Assembly: GCA_964017185.1 (NCBI GenBank) | Contig: OZ024872.1 | Span: 64,707,432 to 64,771,431, forward strand | Source: Rugalucina vietnamica | Lineage: Eukaryota > Mollusca > Bivalvia > Lucinida > Lucinidae | Direction of reading: 5' to 3' | DNA: 64,000 nt | Shown: one piece after another, positions 13,101 to 25,800 of the stretch | Position numbering within the stretch: position 1 is the stretch's first letter | How the letters are laid out: each line of letters opens with the position of its first letter | Position numbers and translations under genes: made by a program | The notes under the pieces: model-generated | Seen by the model: the letters and a program-made list of their open reading frames with translations, nothing else | The model's database searches: none | Told to the model about the DNA's origin: nothing

Positions 13101-15197
13101 AAATGATACTGATCATCTGAGCTTATAGTAACCGACATGAGAGGTTCCATTAAGCTGGCTGCCTTGCCTGGCGCTCAGCATTACGTATGAGGCGAGCAAT
13201 GGGGCATGCCAGTATCATTTGTGACTAATGTTCAACCTGACTTACTTAAGAAAGACTTCACATAGGGTGTAAGACAAGAAAAGTGCCGATGACTATTCAG
13301 AAAGAACATTGTATATTTTGTAACGGCGCTTTAGCAATATAGTTTAATTTAGAAAAACGTACAAATTGTACATGAACTTAAAATGAACCGATGAAGATTC
13401 AGTACCCCAAATTGCGCAATATGGCCCATACTAGGTTCCTTTGAACGTTTTTACTGCTTCCAAAGGATCAAGCTTTTATATTTTATTATTTATACAAGTC
13501 ATTTTCCAAAAGTAAAATATATCATTTATCAATTTGTTTTGCCCATTATTCTGCCAACAACACTGAATTGCTATCAATATATTGAACGGAATATTTTGTA
13601 ATTTCTGTCTAATTGAAAAATGCAAATCATTTTATTTTTGGAAAAAGATCAATTGCTTTGGAAAAACTAACATCTGTTTTGGGTTCGATTCAAACTCTAG
13701 ATAAAGCCTTACTGAATGCTCGCTTGGGTTTCAGAAAAACTGTATACCAATGCATTGAATTGTTATTGATGCTTTTGTTTACAACGTATTGTTAAGAGTC
13801 TATATTTGGTTGTATGCCTATATGTAAATATATATGCATTAATCATCCAGTCTTGAAATACAACAAATAGGTTTTTTTGCATATGGAGTATCGAACAAAA
13901 CAACAAAACCATTGAAAGGTTAACATGATTTATTTAAAGAGTGCACTGAACAGCATTGTTCAATTATTCATGTGCAAAATCATCTGGACAAATAGATCAA
14001 TTGTCAATGCAGCATCAAAGCAGATAAAATGAAAATTTCGTTATGCGTTCTTTCATATATTTATATTGGATTGAATAAAACAATCGAATCGTTTCAATCC
14101 GCGAATGGTACAATTAACAATTGTATACATACAAAATGCATCATTAGTATGTGTAGTTATTGGCACCTCTGGGAACCACTCCAAGTGTCAATCATACCGT
14201 TAGAGGGAGCGTTGGTACCAATGCCGCCTTAAGTTTCTTTCTTAACTTTCTGGCTAGCAATGAATTCGGGGGAATTTAGCCCCTCAGTAAAACTGAAAAG
14301 TAATCTAATGATTCTATTAAAGTAATCCACGCAGTGCCCATTTGAAGCATATATAAGATATATGTAATAGCAAATGGCTATTTTTGATTCCGACCTGCAT
14401 TTGGTGTTTGCAGACTTTTCGAGATGCCTGTATACACTACTGCCATCAAAACTCTATTTCACAGACTGGTCAAACCAGTTGACACATTACGTACTTATAA
14501 AAAGGTCTGATCAACGTCATCAATGTGATGCCGTTGCATGATGATATTGCCGCATGTGTGAAGACGTACATGTACTCGTACACCGTATGCATATATTCTT
14601 CCTTGAAATGACTAAAGCAACGTGAATTAAGCTTTTGAACAATCCTAAGAGGGCACTTTGACAAAAATGTGCCATTCTCTTAATTGTCCGTGAACTGAGT
14701 GGCACCTTGCGACAGACGAAGTATTGAAGAAAATTTTAATAAATGACTGTCAGGTCGCAAGCTGTCCGTACAGGTCGTTGCGTTCTTAATATCGTACGTC
14801 AATAGCGAAGCAATTAAGTTTCTTGTGGTAAAAACAATATAATAAAGCGTTAACAAAAACAAACATGTTGTAGGTATATATCAATTTTAATTGAAGAAAA
14901 GCTGTCGCACAATATCATAATCGAGAATGAACTTAATTAAAGATTGATTTGACCTCAGAAAATATCATAACATTGTATTATATATTTTTCTTAACTTAAA
15001 GATAGAATTTATACTGACTGACTAGCTGTCGTATAAAAGAAAATCGAATGCAAACTCAAAGATTTCAAATGCTTTGAGAACAACGCCGCGGTAGAGAAGT
15101 TCAAAAAAAGATTCCTACAATGCGGCTAGAAGTTTTATCACGTACAAATCTAAGATTCCTCACAGTTGTGCGACTAAAGTGTTATCGCTTATCATTA
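13101..15197. other. AT-rich non-coding stretch
   Basis: I see no repeat family, RNA gene or exon with a convincing splice pair here. Short frames such as 13613-13795 and 14029-14232 have no recognisable features. Confidence 0.4.
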
Positions 15198-15391
15198 AAG
15201 CCGCGACACGAGAAAGCCAACAATGTGGTTTCCGAACAGGTCCGACACAACCCGAGCTGTACAAGCACAGAAGATGGATAGAGGCTGGAAATTTCCGATT
15301 TAGAAAGTAGAGGACTGGTACTGTGTAGCGAAACTGATCTGCGCCTTTGTTTCCGCATATTCAAAATTTTAGTGTTCTCTTAACGCGGCTC
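15198..15391 (-). mobile_element. Family-1 element with deleted central palindrome
   Basis: It starts AAGCCGCGACACGAG and continues GTGGTTTCCGAACAGGTCCG, the reverse orientation of the family, and ends in CGCGGCTC. The first palindrome arm is lost: GCGAAACTGATCTGCGCC replaces the double arm. Length is therefore about 194 bp instead of about 235. Confidence 0.75.
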
Positions 15392-16345
15392 ATTTCATGA
15401 CCATTCAAATGCGATACTTTCTTTGTAATTCTCCTTCCATTACTATGTTGCATTACCAATTTTCCTTTATTAAATATTCGCTGTTCGGTAACTTAGTTGA
15501 GGGGCCACCTTTTCCGGGAAACAGCTGTTTCCAACGTTTTCCAAACGGTGTTGTTATGCCTCCCCATAATTTCGTTTGGCTTTTTTCTATTACTGTTTCG
15601 ATGATTTTAATTGCTTATCATTGCTGCAGTTCCTGGTCATTGCTTACTTTTATTTTTTATTCAAATGGTTATAAGAAAAAATTAACAGTTTATTGATTAA
15701 TACCTACTGTTATTTTGTAATTCCAGGAGCGAGGATGTCAGCAAGGGTCTTATCAAACTCTGCACGCATTATATTCTCCATCAATATATACTTCTTGTCT
15801 AATGCAACAACAAATTACCATCTCCTTCTCGAATAATATTTTTCTATTAAATTTCATAATAAAACATGATGACGTCTGTGAAAATGCAAATGAAAAGATT
15901 CACCCGATCTATCTCTTTCAACAGTTTTTTATCACTATCATTTACAACAAAAGAAAGAAATTACACTTGACAGAAAGTAAAAAAGATGTGTTTTTGCAGT
16001 TTTTATTTCGGTACATAGTCATTTATTTCTAAAATATATGTCGTCGCATCTGTCATGTTTACACAGTTTTAACCAGGCATATGATGTAGAAAAGTAACAA
16101 AAATTTAAATTCATGATTGCTGGAAATTATACATTTTTAATATTCAAAGGGCTGTACGTTTGCATTCGCGACAATACCCCTCCCCTAACAAAATGCAATG
16201 TATTACTAGTATATACCGCAACAGCAGATTCATAGTTGTATGCTTAATTTTTGAAACTTTGGTAGTTTTGACACTGTTTTCGTTTTTGCTTTGCATGATA
16301 TTATTTTGCTGTTTACTTTCAATCCCAGAGTTCATTTGTTCATTA
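15392..16345. other. AT-rich non-coding stretch
   Basis: It includes frames at 15397-15696 and 15802-16032 without recognisable domains. Nothing else supported. Confidence 0.35.
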
Positions 16346-17590
16346 CTTATTGTATTGTCTTCGTAAGCACTTCTATTGTCTTCGTTACATCTTGCATTTC
16401 CTTCTTTTCATCTTGTATTTGTTTCGTAACCTCCTGTATTTGCTTCATTTCCTCTTGAATCTACTTCGTAACCTCTTGTAATTTCATCGTTTCCATTCGT
16501 TGCCTCTTATATTTCTTCATTTCCTCCTGTATTTCCTTAGTTACCCGTTGTTTTTCATTCGTTACCTCTTCTATTTTCTTCGTTTCCTCTTGTATTTCCT
16601 TAGTTACCTACTGTATTCCATTCGTTCTATATTCTTCGTTACCTCTTGTATTTTCTTCGTTACCTTTTGTATTTTATTTTCTTAGTTACCTCTTATAATT
16701 TTATCATTTCCATTCGTTACCTGTTATATTTTCTTTGTTTCCTGTTGTATTTTCTTAGTAACCTCTTGCATTTCATGCGTTTCCTCTTGTAATTTCTTCG
16801 TTTCCTTTTGTATTTTCTTCACTACCTCTTGCATTTTCTTCGTGTCCTCTTGTATTTTTCGTTGCCTTTTCTATTTTCTTCGTTTACTCTTGTATTTTAT
16901 TCGTTTCCTTTTGTATTTTCTTCGTTTGTCCTCTTGCGTTTTCTTTACCTTTTCTATTTTCTTCGTTTACTCTTGTATTTTATTCGGTACTTTTTGTATT
17001 TTCTTCTTTACCTCTTGTATTTCCTTAGTTACTTCTTGTATTTCATTCTATGCCTCTTCTATTTTCTTAATTACCTCTTGTATTTTTCGTCACCTCTTGT
17101 ATGTTTTCGTTACTCTTGTATTTTCTTTGTCACCGCTTGTACTTCTTCGTTATCTCCTGTATGTTCTTAGTTACCTCTTGTAATTTCATCATTTTTATTC
17201 GTTACGTCTCATATTTTCTTCGTTTTCTATTGTATTTCTTAGTAACCTCGTTTATTTCGTGTGTTTCCTCTTGAATTTTCTTCGGTTCCTTTTGTATTTT
17301 CTTCACTACCTTTTGTATTTTCTTCGTGTCCTCTTGTATTTTTCGTTTCCTTTTGTATTTTTGTCGTTTCCTCTTGTATTTTCGTCACCTTTTGTGTTTT
17401 ATTCGTTGTCTTTTGTATATTCTGCGTTACCTCTTGTGTTTTCTTCATTTCTTCTTGTATTTCTTCGTTATCTTTTGTATTTTCTTCGTTTCCTCTTGTA
17501 CTTTCTTCGATACCTATTTCATTTTCTTAGTCCCATCGTGTATTTCTTCGTTTCCTGTTTTATTTTATTCTTTTTTTTTCATCTTCAAGT
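16346..17590. repeat. 21-bp pyrimidine-rich minisatellite
   Basis: Degenerate units of about 21 bp built on TTCGTTACCTCTTGTATTTTC, with strong strand asymmetry (T and C on plus). Because 21 is a multiple of 3, every frame gives a heptapeptide-periodic translation. On the minus strand it is rich in Lys, Glu, Gln and Thr, with an EENTKG-type repeat near 17240-17450. Indels break every frame into pieces, so I call it a repeat and not a coiled-coil gene. Confidence 0.85.
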
Positions 17591-17639
17591 GTATTGTCGT
17601 CGCTTTTCGTTGCCACTTCTTTTCCATAGTTCCCTGTTA

Positions 17640-18330
17640 TCTCCAACCATACTTCCATTGAACACCGAAATCCCCCAAAGTACCGAAAATGTCAGGTCGA
17701 CATAGCCAAGTCATCCAGTTTAATGAGCATTTACATATAACCTTAGATGTACCTGGAAAATAAAAGAAACAAACAATTATTTCAGTTAATATTCATACAG
17801 CAACTTGAAACTGCTAGAAATGCATCATGATTAATTCTAGCCTCGTTATTAGAAAATTTCGCGAGTATCCAAGATAACGCTTTTTAATTTTAAATGATTC
17901 ATCATAATGCGTCGCAACTTGTTCTACGTAGAGAAAGACATTAGTCCTGATCAGACCCTACAGAAGAATATTACAGATAGACAAATGTAAGTAGGTGTAT
18001 GTACAACAAGACACGTTTGCCAGGGCTTTGTCTAATTTCAATATTTTCTTTTCTGCTCAGACAAATGAATTATTAAAATAACGTATAGGTATTGAAATGC
18101 ACCTATTAACCAAAAATCATAATTGAAATTTTATAGATTTTTAGATTGATGTTGTTTGCAGTCAGCTCAGTGCAAAGTCTGTTAAAGCCTATGGTCTCTC
18201 TGAGGTCGTGTCAGAAGGCGCATGAGGAGTCCCATGAAGTACGAAAGAAGTGCATTTGATAAGTCACATTTGGTGCGGGGAGAGTGCTTTAGTTTAACTT
18301 ACGTGCCTCCTGAATTGCGCAACCGGCCTG
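17640..18330. other. Non-coding spacer
   Basis: No gene, RNA or repeat recognised. Confidence 0.35.
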
Positions 18331-18331
18331 G

Positions 18332-18590
18332 ACATCACGATAACATGTCCGTGTAGTGTATATCCCATTAAACCATACTTTTATAAAGTAGAATTGGGGT
18401 ATACAAGGGAATGCAGTTTTCTTATTATTGTTCCAAAATATAGATTGTGGGTACTCGTTAGAACCGTCTGGCTGCGGCGATTCTTACGTGTACCCACAAT
18501 CAATGTATTGAGCCAAAATATAAAAAAATATCAAAATTTTTCGAATGCAATTTTCAGTTTTTACAGATAAAACTATATATACGAGTATAT
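18332..18590 (+). mobile_element. Family-2 palindromic element
   Basis: Family landmarks are present in order: AACATGTCCGTGTAGTGTA, an AAAGTGGGGT-like hairpin (here TAGAATTGGGGTATAC), ATAGATTGTGGGTACTCG, a central GTTAGAACC / CTTACGTGTACCCACAATC inverted pair, and the AAAAATATCAAAATTTTTC tail. About 250 bp and no coding capacity. Confidence 0.7.
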
Positions 18591-18599
18591 CTGGATATT

Positions 18600-19716
18600 G
18601 ATAAGTTTTCGTATTAAATGGGTTTACTGAATCTTGCGATCAATTACTGGTTGTTAATATCGAGCCACAAAGACACTTAACAAAAGTAGAATGAAAACAT
18701 TAACTAAAGTATGTGCATTATCTATTTTAGTAAACACTTATTTCGCTGAAGCTTTATGAATTATGAAGCACTGGGGTAAATACCCCCTAATGCTTCTAAT
18801 AAACTTTTAACCATAAATGATTCTTTATTGTGAAATATATTGCTTTTAGTATCTTTGTGTGATTTAAACATACGAATTGTAATTTTAAGACTTTGTCAAT
18901 ATAATAGCGAGCAAGGGCAAAAGAAAAACTTACTAGCGAATCTAATTGTTTGCCAATTTCTAGACGTACATGTAATAAAATTTATGATATGAAACTCAAC
19001 ATGTTTAATTTGTGGCTGTTCCGAAGTGGGGCCACTACTGCATTCAACGTTCTTCTAAAGTATACATTATGGATATTCAGCGTATCAAATCTCTGAAAAC
19101 TTGCTATTTTTTCGAAGCAGTGATAAAGCCGATAAGAGCTTTAGCACCAGAGAACTGATTTTTAGCCCTGACCATTTCAGTATTAACAAAAGGCTCCGAA
19201 GCAAGCGTTTGACAATGAGATATTTTGTTTTGGGTGTTATTTTTTCTGTTTTTCGCTTTGTCGCTGCGTGATATTAAGTTGTACATTTTCGCCATTTGGA
19301 GTTGCTTCGAAAGACCTTTCCACTCGGTAACCGTTTGATTTTTGTATGTTTAGTTTCAATGGTGGGGTGGATTTTTGGTCTGAATGATCCAATTCCTGGT
19401 ATTAAGCGTTTACTGAGGGAGTTTCATTTAAGTAACACATAGCAGCTGACGTAATATTACAATTTTATACATAGGTGAATTACATTACATTACATTAGAA
19501 ATATGCAATGCATGGGTAATTTCAATCACGATATAAAGTCAAACGATATAATAATTGCTGTAAAAAATACGTTTTTTGGATTTAATTGGTACAAAAGGGG
19601 AATTTTTCTGGTAGAAAGTTTTCAAAATGAAAACGTTATTTCCGTCGATGGTTCCGATGATAATCTGCCATATCATATGCAATACATGTTAGCCACCCAT
19701 CTCCTGAAACAAAGTA
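18600..19716. other. AT-rich non-coding stretch
   Basis: No supported gene. Minus-strand frame 19104-19295 is short and unremarkable. Confidence 0.35.
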
Positions 19717-19772
19717 GATTGATTGATTGCTTGCTTGATTGATTGATTGATTGATTGATTAATTGATTGATT
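19717..19772. repeat. (TTGA)n microsatellite
   Basis: About 13 tandem TTGA/TTGC tetranucleotides with a few substitutions. Confidence 0.9.
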
Positions 19773-19883
19773 TGGCTGGCACTGAGCTGTTCAGTAGCTA
19801 ATGGCGTGGGAACGCTAAGCTGTTGTGTTATGGTAGCGGATACATGTATTTGTTAACCACTGACAACGATATCATTCTTAAAT

Positions 19884-20118
19884 GAGCCGCATCGTGAGAA
19901 AACCGGAATTTCGCCTATGCGAAAACAAAGGCGCAGATCAGCTTCGCAGTAACTGCGAAGCTGATCAGCGCCTTTGTTTTCGCCACCCGGATAGTACAAT
20001 TCCTCTTCTTCCTAATTCCGAAATTTCACGCTTCTAACCATTTTCTGAGACTGCACAGACCGGTTTATGTCGGACCTGGTCGGAAACCCCGAAGACCGGT
20101 TTTCTCGCGTCACGGCTC
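19884..20118 (+). mobile_element. Family-1 element, CCGG-end subtype, with AAAT duplication
   Basis: GAGCC...GGCTC with identical AAAT on both sides (19880-19883 and 20119-20122). The termini are of the subtype GAGAAAACCGG at the left and CCGGTTTTCTCGCG at the right. The central palindrome is CAGCTTCGCAGT|AACTGCGAAGCTG, perfectly paired. Confidence 0.85.
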
Positions 20119-22755
20119 AAATATCAGTGAAAGCAAAATACATTATAGTTGTTACCATATTAACCGCAAAGCCACGGTGTCATGGGGGATATGTTCTTTC
20201 ATTGGACGCAAAAAATGATGGTTCGTTTCCCTTTGGCGCGGCTAAGTGCAATTAAATGTCACGTGCATATATCATAACTTGCCAAACTGATCGAAACGTA
20301 TAATTTACATATTTGACAGGTGCTTATGAAAACAACGTATCTAATTTTATTGCTGAATCAGAATCTTATTCAAACACCTGAAATATTATAAAATAATTTA
20401 TAGCATCGGTTCTATGCAAACAGAGTCGCGACAGACCAACGTTAGACCTGTCTAACGACATCGCCAACAATAAACAATCTAGAAACAAACCAAATATGCA
20501 CAGTTTCAGAAATTTTATTGCTCGATTCTCAGATATCATGAAGAATAAAATAATTTGTTTGCTTGTTCAATAAGGTAGAATATAACAGTCTTTAAATGCT
20601 TAGATAAAATCCTTTTTATGGGGCATAGACATATATAATAGCCCCAGATGCGACGCCGCCCAACGCAGCGTCCCATCTGGGGCTATTCTGTTTGCTAAAG
20701 AGAAAATTCATTGCAAAATGGAATAAAAATTCAAAATCACTCTTGATGTCCCTCAAAATCAAAAGGTGGACTTTTCCAAATGATAACAATGGGAAAGTCC
20801 ATTCGACGTCTATGAGTTAAAACATAAATGACCGGTATCACTCCCCAAAGAACCGAGACAATAGGGTTTTCAATAATTTCAATAGCCGTTGAAGATACTC
20901 AACCTAATCGAACACAAGTACTTTTCTTTTCCCTCTTCCTTTCTGCCTGCCGCCATGATATCTAGTATTCGGTTGCATCTTATGTTGAATATGTTACCTG
21001 AGACTAAGCAATAAGTTTGGAAAGGAAACCTTAAGCTTACGATTTGCCTTTCTCGTATCCCTGTTCGGTGTTCGCGTACGTTACACGCGTATATGCGGTA
21101 CTAGAGTCGCTTCTGAGGTGCTTGTGTAGTGTTTATATCTTAACTTTTTAAGTGGATTACAGTTGTTTATAAAAGAATATTATTATTTTGTGAGCATAAG
21201 TGTCTATGACTGATCCCTTCGGGAATTTGATTGCAAGAGAAAGGGTCAATTCAGACACCTTACAAACCACATTAAGTGCTATACAAAACGACCAGTAGCA
21301 ATCATAAAAGCTTTGTTCTCAATGATGGAATTTTACTCGTGTTTATTCTTTAACACCTTTAAGCAATACTTTCTTTCTTCAAAGGGCAGATAACTAATCC
21401 CCGATTAAACATTATTTACCAATTTACAAAACCGCCCAGGGTAGAGCGTAATGCGACATTACTTCACACCTGCGACCTTGTGTAAACTCACAACAAATGC
21501 GTTTATTTTAGCAGAGGTGTGAAAATATGAAGCTACTTAGCGAGTGGGCATTAAAGGTATTCAATAACTTTCACATCTTTTCCGATAATTTTTGACAACA
21601 AAAGTAATGTACATTGCACATCTCATCTAGCCTATTGTGCAATTATTGAGGACGAGTTACATTGCTTCCTTGCTTGTATGTTTTAGGCTAACTTTTAGCA
21701 ATATCTCATATTTTGCACAGGTTTCGAGTTGGCCTCATCTTTTACATACACGCTTAAAATACAAATGTATGTTGTTGCTGATGTTTTTACAGCCCACTCA
21801 ACAGCTAATATCATATGGAGGCGGGTACTCGGTTGAAAGTCGCATCCGGCAAAAGAGTGGAAAAGTCCAGGATCTTACTCGCCAACTTAGTTTAAAGAGT
21901 GGCTTTACCACTTTACTATAAACTGTGAAAAAAGGGCATGAGATGGTCTGACAATGCTATAACACACGAGCTGCGTTGCTTCTTTCTCAATGAAATCACC
22001 ATGTAACGCCAGCATACCTACGCGGAAAATGAATGAACACTATAAAATTTATGAAACTGAGATAGTCATCAGAATTTTAAATTTTCTGAATGAAAATTGA
22101 GGTAATTTATTTTCGTATCTTGCTTCATTTCGATGATGTAAACTGAAGCTGACACTCCGTTTTGTGTAAGAGAAGAAAGGAAACTCATTTACAGTAAATA
22201 GCTACAGGTGTCAAATTCCATTTTATGCTTGTCCCTTCTATTCACCGGTGATTCAGGTGAAGGCGTTTGAGCATTGTCATAAGAAATTCTGACACAAGTC
22301 TTTGCCTTCGTGGACCTGAATCATCAGGGTTAACCCGAGTTTTGACAATACTAATTATTAGTATATGTAGGTAAAACAACCGAATAGAGATGATAGACGA
22401 ACTACAACATGAGACAACCGCCACGGATGCGCAGCTAAACTGTACATTGGTTGTTCTTAGTTATAAGCAAAATCACTTTAATTACGTTGTGGCTCGAATT
22501 GTTTAATCACGTGCTTTGCATTTTTAATGAGTACACGCAGGGTTTTCTTTCTATCTGAACAAAAACAACACAATAAAAGATTGTCACAAGACTCCGGATG
22601 TTGTATATCAAAATGCAGATTTTGTGAATGATGTCATAAAAGATATACTGAGATGGGAGCCGTTGCTGAGCAAACTTCTAGCCTAGTGAAGCTCTTTTCA
22701 CGGACTGCGTGGTTCTCTGTGACTACGTGTGACTACGCGTTCCATGAATAGAGCT
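20119..22755. other. Non-coding stretch apart from the 20637 hairpin
   Basis: I find no exon with paired splice sites or known repeat. Frame 21637-21921 (94 codons) has no recognisable features. Confidence 0.35.
20637..20677. other. Isolated 20-bp inverted repeat (hairpin)
   Basis: AATAGCCCCAGATG pairs with CATCTGGGGCTATT. The stem extends inward through GACGC/GCGTC with one mismatch, around an 11-base loop. It is GC-rich against an AT-rich background. It could be a small foldback element or a hairpin-forming RNA; nothing adjacent identifies it. Confidence 0.7.
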
Positions 22756-22766
22756 ACTTTTTTCGA

Positions 22767-23345
22767 GTGTAGGACAAAATCCCCCCCGGACAGAATCCCC
22801 CCCACTCTTTTTTGTTGACGAGGACAGAATCCCCCCAGTATATCTTGCAAATAGGACAGAATCCCCCCCCCCCCCACTCCCAGTCAGAATCTCTATAATC
22901 ATATTGTTACATTTTACAGCTATAGGTCAATTATTTTTGCATCAAAAAAGTTTATTTATTCATTGTTTGCTAATGATTGGATAATTATGTTGTTTGGTTT
23001 TTATTTTTTAAAGAAAGCTGCATATAAGTATGTTATAATTACTGCTAATAGCAATAATGAGGTGAGACAAACTTCTATGTATTGAGTAATTAACTAAGTT
23101 ATAGTAAAAGGTATGGAAAATAACCAAATTGTCATATTTAATTTCCTCTAATCACCACTTATTATAGTCAACTTAATAATATCTAAATAAATTCAAAGAT
23201 TGCTCAATTATTGAAGCAGATTCTGTCCGAGAAGGGGTGGGGGGGGATTCTGTCCTATTTGCAAGATATATTGGGGGGGATTCTGTCCTAGTCAACAAAA
23301 AAGAGTGGGGGGGATTCTGTCCGGGGGGGATTTTGTCCGGATACC
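22767..23345. mobile_element. 579-bp element with about 112-bp inverted ends and 11-bp flanking duplication
   Basis: The left arm from 22772 and the right arm ending at 23338 are inverted copies over about 112 bp. Each arm contains the word GGACAGAATCCCCCCC (or GGACAAAATCCCCCCC) four times, separated by the same spacers (ACTCTTTTTTGTTGAC and TATATCTTGCAAATA). ACTTTTTTCGA lies directly outside both ends (22756-22766 and 23346-23356), as expected for an 11-bp target duplication. The interior (22890-23215) is AT-rich and non-coding, so this looks like a non-autonomous transposon. Confidence 0.8.
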
Positions 23346-23559
23346 ACTTTTTTCGATTCACTCCCTCCACAGAATTAAGATTTTTTGATGGACTAATTCG
23401 TGCGTGTCGCTACGAATGACAAAAATGATGCGATGTTACTAAGAGCATCTTGACCAGCAATTTGTGTATTTCGTAATAACTTTTCTTCCTTTCTTCGTCA
23501 ATGAAAGGACGAATTGCACAATGCATGTTGAGTGTGATGGGTGAAATTGTACACCATCT

Positions 23560-23790
23560 GATCCGCCGCATGGGAAAACCAACAATCTGCATATGCAAAA
23601 ACAAAGACGCAGATCAGCTTCGCGGTAACCGCGAAGCTGATCAGCGCCTTTGTTTTCGCTACACAGATAGTACACTTCCTCTTCTTCCTAAATCCGAAAT
23701 TTCAAGCTTCTAGCCTGCTTTTGTGACTGTACAGCCCGGTTTATGTCGGATGCGGTCGGAATCCAAATTGTTGGTTTGTTTCATCAGCTG
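23560..23790 (+). mobile_element. Family-1 element
   Basis: The left end GATCCGCCGCATGGG is followed by AAAACCAACAATCTGCATAT. The central palindrome CAGCTTCGCGGTAACCGCGAAGCTG is perfectly paired. The right end is degraded (TTTCATCAGCTG). Confidence 0.8.
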
Positions 23791-24484
23791 ATTACGAATT
23801 GCCAGTTTTGCTTATGACATTCAGGTGTGTGACTTTAGCTGTGAGTCGTTATGACATTCCAACTTCGCGTGCAGCATCATTGCTAATGGAGACAAAAGGA
23901 CCGCGATTATTGTTCCCTCTGACTTACAATAGACAGGAAACATTAGAATAAAAGACCTACGCCTAAATACTACACATATACATGTATATACTGAACAAAA
24001 AAAAAACGCAAACATTATATTCCACTAAATTTTGAGCAAACTATGATACAATCAGAAATCATTGCATTTTCTACTTCTGCATGAGATATCAGGCTTCCGA
24101 ATGCAAGAAACCGATTTTCATTTTGATGAGTATTTGCGGAGTTATTAGATGCCGACCATAGGCATGCTGAAAGTAGAAAACCACACAGTGCGCATGCGCA
24201 AGCATTACAATAATGGTACGATTTAAATCCGCTATAAACCCCCATTCAAAATCACCATGTACCACTCAGCAGATTACTCACATGTTAAAGAAATAAAACA
24301 AATGAAATTGAAATAAATTGAAATTATCACCCTTTCAATTAAACATATAGGGAATTTGATGATTTTAATTACGAGCTTGTGTGTCGTGGAACTTTATTTC
24401 TTTTTCATGAATTTTAATGAGGGAGCAGCTGACATTGTTTCTTGCTAAAAAAAATTCTCATTCAATTTTTATCAAAATGAAAAT

Positions 24485-24486
<2 letters not shown>

Positions 24487-24520
<34 letters not shown>
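24487..24520. repeat. Poly-T tract
   Basis: A run of 34 T. A second interrupted T-rich run lies at about 24630-24683. These may be reverse-strand poly(A) tails, but no retroelement body is recognisable beside them. Confidence 0.85.
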
Positions 24521-24522
<2 letters not shown>

Positions 24523-24832
24523 ATGATATACCATAATTTCCCATGAATGGGAATCATACAGCAACAGTCCTGAAATTATCAACGTTTGGCCATTGAAGTC
24601 GAAAATCCTCGGTGGCATATTGTTGCGTTTTTTTTTTTTTTTTGTTTTTTTTTTTTTTTCTTTTGTTTTGTTTTGTTTTTTTTTCATACATATGACATAT
24701 TTTCACATTTTTACTTAGCTTCAATATTCTTTTTGTCTCACTGTATTTTCGTTAAAGGGGTACCTTTATAAGCTCAAGGGCCTAGCGTAGAACATAATTT
24801 ATGTAATGATTGCATCAGACATTCTTCCTGAT

Positions 24833-25074
24833 CATCCGGAAACATTTCCGTGAAATGTGTACCCTCTTAAACCCCACATTTATCAAGAAAAAGTGGGGTT
24901 TGCATGGGTATACCTAATTTTCTTATTTTTGATCCAAAACATAGAGTGTGGATACTCGTTAGAAGCGCCTTCTAACGTGTACCCACAATCAATGTTTTGA
25001 GCACAAATAGTGAAGATATCAAAAGTTTCCCAATAAATCTGTGTATGTTGCATGCCGGGCGAGTTTTCGTTATG
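24833..25074 (+). mobile_element. Family-2 palindromic element
   Basis: It starts near GGAAACATTTCCGTGAAATG, carries the AAACCCCAC...GTGGGGTTT stem, the GTGGATACTCGTTAG / CTAACGTGTACCCACAATC central inverted pair, and ends GCGAGTTTTCGTTATG. Confidence 0.75.
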
Positions 25075-25523
25075 TCTAGACAGCCAAACAGAATGATTCA
25101 GTGAATTCACAGATGGTTCTTGTATGGAAATCAGCGTAAAACAAACATTGGTTCCAAGGACATCTTTTAAAACCAATGTGTACAAATATGTAATGTAATT
25201 AGAGAAAAGAAAATTGATTTAACCGAACCACATCACCTGTTGATAACAAAAAGTGAACAAACATCGGTCTTGAACAGTCCTCAAAATTGTGTTTAAATCA
25301 ACAGAAAACATGTGTCAGTATATTTGTACATCAAATAAAATTCTAATTCATGTATTTACCCCCTGTATTAAATATAATTTGGTAGATTTTAAAGACCTTA
25401 AGATAAATATACATTCTCTTTTCCTTTCAATGTTTTGTCAGTTTTTCCGTCTTGTCATTATACGTTGGTATATAAATGTATAATTCCCCTGGTTTATTCT
25501 ACATTAGTTATTTTCTCCTATAG

Positions 25524-25613
25524 GCAAACTGAGACTGAGCATTCCAGTTCGATGTTCCAGTAACTTCGCCAGCTTAAGCTTCATTTGTCATTATTCGCCA
25601 ACCTTGAGCTGAG
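25524..25613 (+). other. Possible 90-bp exon or non-coding exon
   Basis: Strong splice signals bracket it: TTATTTTCTCCTATAG before and GAG|GTGAGC after. The best frame reads KLRLSIPVRCSSN onward but meets TGA four bases before the donor. It would therefore be non-coding or a chance pairing. Confidence 0.2.
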
Positions 25614-25749
25614 GTGAGCTTATAATATACCCATGCTTCGGAGTCTGCCATCATTGTTGTTGTTCTCGTCGTCGTCCTCTCCGTCGTCTACAATGTTCAA
25701 ACATCTCAACCTTGTAACTGCTGGGCCAATGAAAGTCAAACGTCATGTG

Positions 25750-25800
25750 GAACAACGTAGGGGTATGTAAAGGGACATTTAACGGACATGTTTTCCTGCT
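25750..25800 (-). mobile_element. Family-2 end fragment
   Basis: GGACATGTTTTCCTG preceded by GGGTATGTAAAGGG matches the outer end of family 2; no core follows. Confidence 0.45.

Noticed and set aside
16500..17705. Multi-pass membrane protein from Phe/Leu/Tyr-rich plus-strand frames
   Set aside because: Hydrophobicity comes from T-rich 21-bp repeats. All frames give the same character and are broken by indels.
24484..24771. Lys-rich and Phe-rich frames over poly-T tracts
   Set aside because: Direct translation of homopolymer runs.
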